The notes below the pieces were generated by a model. That model did not search any database. It worked only from the letters and a program-made list of their open reading frames with translations, and was not told the origin of the DNA. DNA of 5,056 nucleotides from Bacteroidales bacterium. GTDB lineage: Bacteria > Bacteroidota > Bacteroidia > Bacteroidales > WCHB1-69. The DNA lies in assembly GCA_028683685.1 (NCBI GenBank), contig JAQUHH010000187.1, positions 1 through 5,056 on the forward strand, read 5' to 3'. Of the stretch, positions 1 through 5,056 are shown one piece after another (position 1 is the first letter of the stretch; each line of letters opens with the position of its first letter). The position numbers and the translations under genes were made by a program.

Positions 1-1
1 T

Positions 2-244
2 AATAATGAAGCGAAATGGAATGGAAGAGGTGCTGGTTATTTCTCTGCGGTATCAAATTTGTTTATTAATAGAAGAAGTATTGGATATTGGTGGTCGTCT
101 ACTGAAAGTTCTCCTGAAAAATCTTTTATAATTACTCTTGATCGAATGTCAATGGATGTCGATTTTACAAATTATCCCAAAGATTTTGGGTTTTCGGTTA
201 GATGCATCAGCGATTCTTTGGACTTAACTGTTGAAAAACTTTGA
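2..244 (+). CDS. FISUMP-domain protein, C-terminal fragment (5' end outside window)
   Basis: The frame is open from the window edge and ends at TGA 242-244, leaving 80 residues of a longer protein. The fragment carries the typical end of the FISUMP domain (Fibrobacter succinogenes major paralogous domain). It has a Gly/Tyr-rich stretch (GAGYFSAVSN, fragment residues 10-19), the hallmark GYWWSSTES (28-36), and the closing GFSVRCISD (63-71). Ten non-conserved residues follow. FISUMP domains are usually found in exported, often lipid-anchored, surface proteins of Bacteroidota and Fibrobacteres. Their biochemical role is not established, and the signal peptide that would confirm export is outside the window. 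An internal TTG at 59 could be mistaken for a start, but the conserved domain reads through it from upstream. The family call is firm; the function is unknown. Confidence 0.85.
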   Translation, partial: NNEAKWNGRGAGYFSAVSNLFINRRSIGYWWSSTESSPEKSFIITLDRMSMDVDFTNYPKDFGFSVRCISDSLDLTVEKL

Positions 245-271
245 TATAATTAAATCTTGGATTTTTTATGA

Positions 272-312
272 ATTATTTCTGTTTTTACACAAAATAGAAA
301 TAATCATTTTTT
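272..312 (+). terminator. Probable intrinsic terminator after the FISUMP gene
   Basis: Arms 272-285 and 291-304 are inverted repeats able to form a 14-pair stem. Nine outer pairs are perfect (attatttct / agaaataat), followed by one G-U pair (281/295) and four A-U pairs, around a five-base loop (286-290). Six T follow at 307-312. Position 28 bases after the FISUMP stop and ahead of the ruvB promoter region fits a terminator isolating the two genes. The stem is almost entirely A-U, so it is weaker than a classic GC-rich terminator. Confidence 0.6.
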
Positions 313-347
313 GATTAGCAAAACAGTAATAAGTGATAAAAAAATAG

Positions 348-355
348 TACGTTTG
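348..355 (+). promoter_or_regulatory. Candidate Bacteroidota -7 promoter element for ruvB
   Basis: TACGTTTG matches the TAnnTTTG -7 consensus used by the primary sigma factor of Bacteroidota. It would give a short leader before the ATG at 374. I see no matching TTTG-like -33 box at the expected spacing (about 19-21 bases upstream); the nearest TTTG (310-313) is too far. The element is therefore supported by one box and by its location only. Confidence 0.4.
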
Positions 356-373
356 TATTAAGAAAATATTATT

Positions 374-1408
374 ATGGCTCATACCTTAGATGCAAATAAC
401 GAACAATTTTCCGCATCAGATCGTGAATATGAAAAAGCGATTCGACCCGTAGATTTTACTGAATTTAAAGGACAAGATAAAGTAGTTGAAAATCTTAAGA
501 TATTTGTAAAAGCCGCTAAGTTACGAGGAGAAGCTTTGGATCACGTTTTATTGCATGGACCTCCCGGTCTTGGCAAAACTACTTTATCACATATAATTTG
601 TACAGAAATGGGTGTTAACCTTAGAGTTACTTCCGGTCCTGTAATTGATAAGCCTGGCGATTTAGCAGGACTGTTGACCAATCTTGAACCCAACGATATT
701 CTTTTTATTGACGAAATTCACCGTTTGTCGCCTGTTGTGGAAGAGTATTTATATTCGGCTATGGAAGATTACAAAATCGACATAATGATTGAAACGGGTC
801 CCAATGCACGAAGTGTTCAGATTTCTTTAAATCCCTTTACTTTGGTGGGTGCCACTACACGATCGGGCTTACTTACGGCTCCTTTACGGTCTCGATTTGG
901 AATTACGTCTCGCCTAAATTATTATGATACGAATACTTTAAAAGAAATTATTGTTCGAGCAGCTTCGATTTTAAATGTCTATATACTTGGAGAAGCAGCA
1001 TATGAAATAGCAAGAAGAAGCAGGGGGACACCTCGAATTGCCAATTTATTATTGAGACGGGTACGAGATTTTGCTCAAATTAAAGGGGATGGAAATATTG
1101 ATTTGGAGATTTCAAAATATGCTTTAGATGCTCTAAATGTTGACAAACATGGACTTGACGAAATGGATATCCGAATATTATCTACAATTATTGATAAATT
1201 TAAAGGTGGTCCGGTCGGCATTACGACCATTTCGACCGCTGTGGGTGAAGATTCTGGAACCATTGAAGAGGTGTATGAACCATTTCTTATTCAGGAAGGT
1301 TATTTAATGCGAACTCCCAGAGGACGAGAAGCAACCCTGGCTGCGTATCAGCATCTTGGTAAGATAAAAGTTTCGAACGATCAAAAATCAATTTTCGACA
1401 TCGATTAA
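374..1408 (+). CDS. ruvB: Holliday junction branch migration ATPase RuvB
   Basis: RuvB is the hexameric AAA+ motor that, with RuvA, drives branch migration of Holliday junctions in recombinational repair, before cleavage by RuvC. The 344-residue length is usual for the family, and all key parts are visible. These are Walker A GPPGLGKT (62-69, Lys68), Walker B ILFIDE (109-114), sensor 1 TLVGATTR (156-163), and the arginine finger in APLRSRF (169-175, probably Arg172 or Arg174). Sensor 2 is GTPRIANLLLRR (218-229), and a C-terminal winged-helix domain (about 260-330) ends in the DNA-binding wing RTPRGR (313-318). ATG 374 is the natural start, with the usual short variable N-terminus before RPVDFTEF. 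No Shine-Dalgarno sequence precedes it, as is common in this phylum. ruvA and ruvC are not in the window. The downstream ABC gene starts after 11 bases, suggesting cotranscription. Identification is essentially certain. Confidence 0.98.
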   Translation: MAHTLDANNEQFSASDREYEKAIRPVDFTEFKGQDKVVENLKIFVKAAKLRGEALDHVLLHGPPGLGKTTLSHIICTEMGVNLRVTSGPVIDKPGDLAGLLTNLEPNDILFIDEIHRLSPVVEEYLYSAMEDYKIDIMIETGPNARSVQISLNPFTLVGATTRSGLLTAPLRSRFGITSRLNYYDTNTLKEIIVRAASILNVYILGEAAYEIARRSRGTPRIANLLLRRVRDFAQIKGDGNIDLEISKYALDALNVDKHGLDEMDIRILSTIIDKFKGGPVGITTISTAVGEDSGTIEEVYEPFLIQEGYLMRTPRGREATLAAYQHLGKIKVSNDQKSIFDID

Positions 1409-1419
1409 AACTACGGTCC

Positions 1420-3153
1420 ATGCTAACAAAACTGAATAAAGATGTTGTATTGCGCATTGAAAATCTGAGCATTGGTTTTAACCCCAAACAAGCAGCGCTT
1501 TTAGCCGTAAAAAACATTAGTTTTGAATTAAAAAGAAATACCATATTGGGCGTTGTTGGCGAATCGGGTTCAGGAAAATCCGTTAGTAGTCTTTCTATAT
1601 TACGACTTTTGCAAGAGCCACCAGCACATTATCCGCAAGGAAAAATTTGGCTGCATACAAAAGAGGGAGAAATTGATATTTTACAACTTGATAAATCAAA
1701 GATGGAAAATATCCGAGGTCGATTTGTTTCCATGATTTTTCAAGAACCAATGACATCTCTCAATCCAACAATGAAATGTGGTGAACAGATTATTGAAGCA
1801 ATTTTAGCACATCAAAAAGTGACCCCAAAAGAGGCGAAAAAAAGAGCCCTCGAATTGATGCATGAAGTAATGTTGCCCAGACCCAATGAGATTTTCAATG
1901 TTTATCCACATGAAATTTCGGGTGGACAAAAACAAAGAATAATGATTGCCATGGCTTTGTCCTCCAATCCAGAAGTTCTGATTGCCGACGAGCCCACTAC
2001 GGCGCTGGACGTTACGGTGCAAAAAACAATTCTCGAACTGCTGATTGCCTTGAAAGATAAATATGGCATGAGCATTCTTTTTATTACGCACGATTTGGGC
2101 GTTATTGCCGATATTGCCGATGATGTTTTGGTCATGTACAAAGGCGAAGTGGTGGAACAGGGAAATGCAAAAAATATTTTCAAGAATCCACAACATCCCT
2201 ATACCAAAGGCTTGTTGCATTGTCGTCCAAACATTGAAAAAAGAACGTATCGGTTGCCGACAATACATGAGTTTTTGCTCGGAGAAAAAGAACTTTTAAA
2301 AGATCGTTTTAAAGAAGTGAGCTTGAATGACAGAACACTCAATCATGCGCAAATATATGCTCAAGAGCCTTTATTGGTGGTGGAATCATTGGAAAAAAGT
2401 TTCGTTCTAAAACGCACTGTTTTTGGAAAAACGACAGCAAAGCATCAAGCGGTAAATAAGGTTTCTTTTGAAATTTATAAAGGAGAAACCATGGGCTTGG
2501 TTGGCGAATCGGGCTGTGGAAAAACCACCCTAGGAAGGACTTTAATGCGCTTGCTGGAGCCCAGTTCGGGGAAGATTCATTATCAAGGGATGGATGTTAC
2601 AAAAATGAGCAAAAAAGACTTGCAGAAATTCAGACAAAAAGTACAAATAATTTTCCAAGATCCATATTCTTCGCTCAATCCCCGAATTTCGGTGGGAGAA
2701 GCAATAATGGAACCGATGTTTGTTCATAAAACCTTCGGAACGTACAAAGAATGTGAAGAATATGCCCACTATTTGATGGATAAAGTGGCCCTTTCAAAAG
2801 ATTCTTTCAATCGGTATCCACATGAGTTTTCGGGAGGGCAGAGGCAACGTGTTTGCATTGCTCGTAGTTTGTCACTAAAGCCCGAATTGATCATCTGTGA
2901 CGAGTCGGTTTCGGCTCTTGATGTTTCGGTTCAGGCACAAGTTCTGAACCTCTTAAATGACTTAAAAGAGGATTTTGGCTTAACCTATGTTTTTATTTCT
3001 CATGATTTATCGGTGGTCAAATATATGTCCGACCGAATGATGGTCATGAAAGATGGAAATATGGTCGAATTTGGCGATTCGGACGCCATTTATGCTCATC
3101 CCCAAACAACGTATACACAAGGCTTAATTGCTTCTATTCCGGGCTTGCAGTAA
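1420..3153 (+). CDS. Tandem ATPase of a peptide/nickel-type ABC importer (YejF/DppDF-like)
   Basis: This 577-residue protein has two complete ABC ATPase domains in one chain, equivalent to a DppD-DppF or OppD-OppF fusion, and would power an inner-membrane permease from the cytoplasm. Domain 1 has Walker A GESGSGKS (47-54), Q-loop Gln108, signature SGGQ (167-170), Walker B LIADE with Glu191, and H-loop His224. Domain 2 has Walker A GESGCGKT (362-369), Q-loop Gln413, SGGQ (471-474), catalytic Glu495 in ICDES, and His528. Both ATP sites therefore look competent. NPQHPYTKGLL (256-266) after domain 1 is the typical oligopeptide-transporter C-terminal motif. The linker (about 267-315) has one cysteine (Cys268), so the four-cysteine iron-sulfur site of some DppD/OppD proteins is absent. 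ATG 1420 lies 11 bases after ruvB without a Shine-Dalgarno sequence. No permease or binding protein is nearby, so the substrate (peptide, nickel or other) cannot be assigned. YejF and GsiA have this two-domain layout. Confidence 0.93.
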   Translation: MLTKLNKDVVLRIENLSIGFNPKQAALLAVKNISFELKRNTILGVVGESGSGKSVSSLSILRLLQEPPAHYPQGKIWLHTKEGEIDILQLDKSKMENIRGRFVSMIFQEPMTSLNPTMKCGEQIIEAILAHQKVTPKEAKKRALELMHEVMLPRPNEIFNVYPHEISGGQKQRIMIAMALSSNPEVLIADEPTTALDVTVQKTILELLIALKDKYGMSILFITHDLGVIADIADDVLVMYKGEVVEQGNAKNIFKNPQHPYTKGLLHCRPNIEKRTYRLPTIHEFLLGEKELLKDRFKEVSLNDRTLNHAQIYAQEPLLVVESLEKSFVLKRTVFGKTTAKHQAVNKVSFEIYKGETMGLVGESGCGKTTLGRTLMRLLEPSSGKIHYQGMDVTKMSKKDLQKFRQKVQIIFQDPYSSLNPRISVGEAIMEPMFVHKTFGTYKECEEYAHYLMDKVALSKDSFNRYPHEFSGGQRQRVCIARSLSLKPELIICDESVSALDVSVQAQVLNLLNDLKEDFGLTYVFISHDLSVVKYMSDRMMVMKDGNMVEFGDSDAIYAHPQTTYTQGLIASIPGLQ

Positions 3154-3166
3154 GGAAAAATCTCTT

Positions 3167-3886
3167 TTAGAAAAACCCAATTTCTACCCCAACTACCAAT
3201 TTGCTGGGTTCAATATTTTGAGATTGGAATTTTGAATTTAGCAATTCCGACATTCTGTATTTTCCAAAGATCACCCAGCGGTTAAAACCTACGCGAGCAC
3301 CTACGCCCCAATGCAAATCGGTGGTGTAGTTTAGTGAAGTTAAGGTGGTTTTTGATTTTTGTGCTCCTAAAAAAGGATCGTCGTAAGTATCTCGGAAAGT
3401 GTGTTTGGGCGAAAACATCCAATTTCCCCATACGCCTAAATCTAAATATTTGCCAATCATATTTCCTCTTTTTCCAAAATTAAATCGGTTGTAATATTCC
3501 AATCCCAAAGTATGATATGAAAAAATTTCTTTTTTGTGAGACAAGGAGTCTGGAAAGAAATTAGTGCTATTTTGTTTGATGTATTGACGATTGAATGACC
3601 AATTCATGTCGAGTCCCCATGCATAAAAATTGCAGAATTTTAGTTTATAACGCAGGCCCAAACTGGTTTGGTTTGACAATACTGGAACGATTTTTAATGC
3701 ATCGGTTTCAGGCTGATCAACATAGCTGCCAAAGCCAAAATAGAAGTGTGTGTAATGAGTTCGGTTTTTCCCCTTTTTAGAAACTGAATATAGGGTTTCT
3801 GGTTTTTCATCAAGCAATGCTTGCTGAGCAAAAGTGCTGAATATCAATCCAGTGATGATAAAAGAGAAGAGAATTATTTTTTTCAT
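3167..3886 (-). CDS. Predicted outer-membrane beta-barrel protein, unnamed family
   Basis: I do not recognise a named family. The 239-residue product starts with a clear signal peptide: MKK, then a hydrophobic stretch (IILFSFIITGLIF), with likely cleavage after STFA at residue 20. The mature part has many alternating polar/aromatic segments typical of short outer-membrane beta-barrels, for example THFYFGFGSY (46-55), TSLGLRYKL (74-82), WGVGARVGF (193-201) and WVIFGKYRM (204-212). The chain ends VVGVEIGFF, a terminal aromatic strand that fits recognition by the BAM machinery. ATG 3886 is preferred over the in-frame ATG at 3913. It puts the signal peptide at the N-terminus and leaves 8 bases after the protease stop, whereas the longer form adds nine polar residues and overlaps the protease by 19 bases. 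It is probably the second gene of an operon with the subtilase. A structural, porin-like or assembly role are all possible; none is shown. Confidence 0.8.
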   Translation of the reverse strand: MKKIILFSFIITGLIFSTFAQQALLDEKPETLYSVSKKGKNRTHYTHFYFGFGSYVDQPETDALKIVPVLSNQTSLGLRYKLKFCNFYAWGLDMNWSFNRQYIKQNSTNFFPDSLSHKKEIFSYHTLGLEYYNRFNFGKRGNMIGKYLDLGVWGNWMFSPKHTFRDTYDDPFLGAQKSKTTLTSLNYTTDLHWGVGARVGFNRWVIFGKYRMSELLNSKFQSQNIEPSKLVVGVEIGFF

Positions 3887-3894
3887 ATTGTTTG

Positions 3895-5056
3895 TTATTT
3901 GATGTTTTTCCATTCTTTCAGATATTGTTTGTACAAAACCCGAACTGTCACATTATCAGGGACTTCGTTTAAGTTCAATTTTAAAGGTTCTGTTTCACTT
4001 ACCGAAATTAAACCGTACTTGAATAATTTTCCATCGGGCAACATAATGTGATAATATAAATACTTGTCGGTTTTTTTATTTAATTCAGTATTATTATTTG
4101 TTTCTTCTGGAAGAAGGCTAACAATAAGGCTGTCATTTTGAAAAATAAAGTCAAATTGTTTTTGAGGAGTGGTTTTATTTTCTTTTGTAAAAAAAGAGGC
4201 TTGTGGAATTCCATATCCATGAGCATAATCGTAATATGGATATAAATTTCCCGACTTTTCAATCTCGCGAATCATGTCCATTGCTTTTGTTTCGGGCATG
4301 GTTTGCAGAGCACAAGCCACAAATCCACAGGTGAGAGGAGAAGCAAAAGAAGTTCCGTGAGCGTTTCCTAATTTGTCTTTTTTCGAAGCAACTGCAGCAT
4401 GTCCCGAATTTGTTACATTGGGTTTAATCTTCCGTCAACGGTGGGTCCGAACGAAGAGAAATTGATTTTATATTCTGTAAAAGGGTCAATTCCGCCCACT
4501 GATAAAACGCTGTCGGCATCGGCAGGAGTTCCCACTGCTTTCCAGCTATTTGTTCCATCGTTTCCCATGGCATTTACTACAATAATTCCTTTAGAAGCAG
4601 CCATGTTTGCCGCACGAGCGACCAAGCTTATTTTTCCGTCCATTTGTTCTGGAAAATAACGATGATAGGTATATCCCAGCGAACTATTAATAACATGAGC
4701 ACCGTTTTTGTCGGCCCATTCAGCCGCTGCCAGCCACCACTCTTCTTCGGCAAAGGGTTCCGTATTTACTTCGGTGCGGGCTAATAAAAACTCAGCTTCC
4801 GTGGCTACCCCAAGTTGGGTGTCTTCATAAATTCCGCAAATGTTTGACATAACGCTTAAACCATGAGAATTGTATCCATAAACAAATTCTTTGTTGTTGC
4901 AAAAATTCCAGGTTTTGATGATTCTGTTATTTTTTCGAACATGCTCAAAAGCTTTATGAGAATCTACTTCGGGGAAACCCCCATCAAAAATGGCAACTCT
5001 AATTCCTTTTCCTGTAATGTTATTTTTAGAAAAAAGCTCCGATTGCATTAATTCCA
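3895..5056 (-). pseudogene. Subtilisin-family (S8) serine protease, frameshifted and 5'-partial
   Basis: This is a subtilase: an Asp/His/Ser protease, in this phylum usually exported. Numbering from ATG 5048, catalytic Asp22 is in AIFDGGF, His62 in NSHGLSVMSNICG, and the oxyanion Asn163 in NAMGNDG. That frame then reads SSFGPTVDGR and hits TAA at 4413-4411. The missing end continues in the -1 frame as IKPNVTNSGHAAVA, then HGTSFASP with the catalytic Ser (codon 4350-4348), then HGYGIPQASFF and a C-terminal beta-rich region of about 100 residues, ending at TAA 3897-3895. One lost base near 4428 explains this. The joined chain is about 384 residues from ATG 5048, with Ser near residue 234. The frame is open upstream of 5048 to the edge and lacks the expected signal peptide, so ATG 5048 is not the true start. 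I see no type IX secretion C-terminal signal. As read, neither part could be an active protease. Confidence 0.88.
4426..4430 (-). other. Frameshift site in the subtilase gene (one base missing)
   Basis: On the coding strand the text is GGA AGA TTA AAC CCA ATG TAA. One extra A after AGA would give GGA AGA ATT AAA CCC AAT (G-R-I-K-P-N), matching the usual subtilase stretch between the FGP motif and the catalytic Ser. Protein similarity to the family switches frame exactly here, and both frames are otherwise free of stops where expected. The site is not a long homopolymer, so a common sequencing slip is not obviously favoured over a real deletion. Confidence 0.8.

Noticed and set aside
245..373. 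Small RNA, riboswitch or template repeat between the FISUMP gene and ruvB
   Set aside because: The 129 bases are explained by one AU-rich hairpin with T-run and a -7 box. I see no tRNA-like fold, riboswitch core, or copy of the FISUMP 3' end.
1804..2268. 154-codon open frame on the - strand inside the ABC ATPase
   Set aside because: It lies entirely antisense to the conserved first ATPase domain, has no recognisable motif, and is a shadow of the real gene.
3174..3210. Inverted repeat AACCCA / TGGGTT as a terminator for the ABC gene
   Set aside because: The stem is only six pairs with a 25-base loop, has no T-run after it, and lies inside the barrel coding sequence.
3887..3913. Upstream ATG at 3913 as the start of the barrel protein
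   Set aside because: It places nine polar residues ahead of a standard MKK signal peptide and overlaps the protease gene by 19 bases; ATG 3886 fits better.
3895..4320. A separate small gene starting at GTG 4320 on the - strand
   Set aside because: The frame is open upstream of 4320 and encodes the subtilase Ser motif HGTSFASP there, so this is the 3' part of the frameshifted protease, not an independent gene.
4408..4432. Programmed -1 frameshifting to make the full-length subtilase
   Set aside because: The coding strand has A TTA AAC at the junction, which resembles the slippery U UUA AAC. The P-site codon would re-pair badly (TTA to ATT), and I know of no programmed frameshifting in S8 proteases. 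A single lost base is simpler.

Overview
The window reads as a piece of chromosome from a member of the Bacteroidota. It is AT-rich. Start codons lack Shine-Dalgarno sequences, and a TAnnTTTG-type -7 element lies ahead of ruvB. It also carries a FISUMP-domain protein, a short outer-membrane barrel protein and a secreted-type subtilase, families that are common in this phylum. A genus cannot be named from the sequence alone.

Layout, left to right. Positions 2-244 (+) are the 3' end of a FISUMP-domain gene whose start lies outside the window. An AU-rich hairpin followed by six T (272-312) looks like its intrinsic terminator. A candidate promoter (348-355) sits just ahead of ruvB (374-1408, +), the complete Holliday-junction branch-migration motor ATPase. 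Eleven bases later comes a complete 577-residue tandem ATPase of the peptide/nickel (Dpp/Opp/YejF-like) ABC importer class (1420-3153, +). The two are probably cotranscribed, although their functions are unrelated. No permease or binding-protein gene is in view.

The right part is on the opposite strand and meets the ABC gene tail to tail with only 13 bases between stop codons. Reading leftwards from the window edge, there is a subtilisin-family (S8) serine protease (5056-3895, -, 5' end outside the window). Eight bases after it comes a 239-residue predicted outer-membrane beta-barrel protein with a signal peptide (3886-3167, -). The pair looks like an operon of exported proteins.

The most notable observation is a one-base frameshift in the protease near 4428. 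It separates the catalytic Asp, His and oxyanion Asn from the catalytic Ser. Both flanks are well conserved in motif, so the cause is either a recent inactivating mutation or a sequencing error. I see no mobile element, CRISPR array, RNA gene or undescribed defence-like system here. Apart from the frameshift the window is ordinary.
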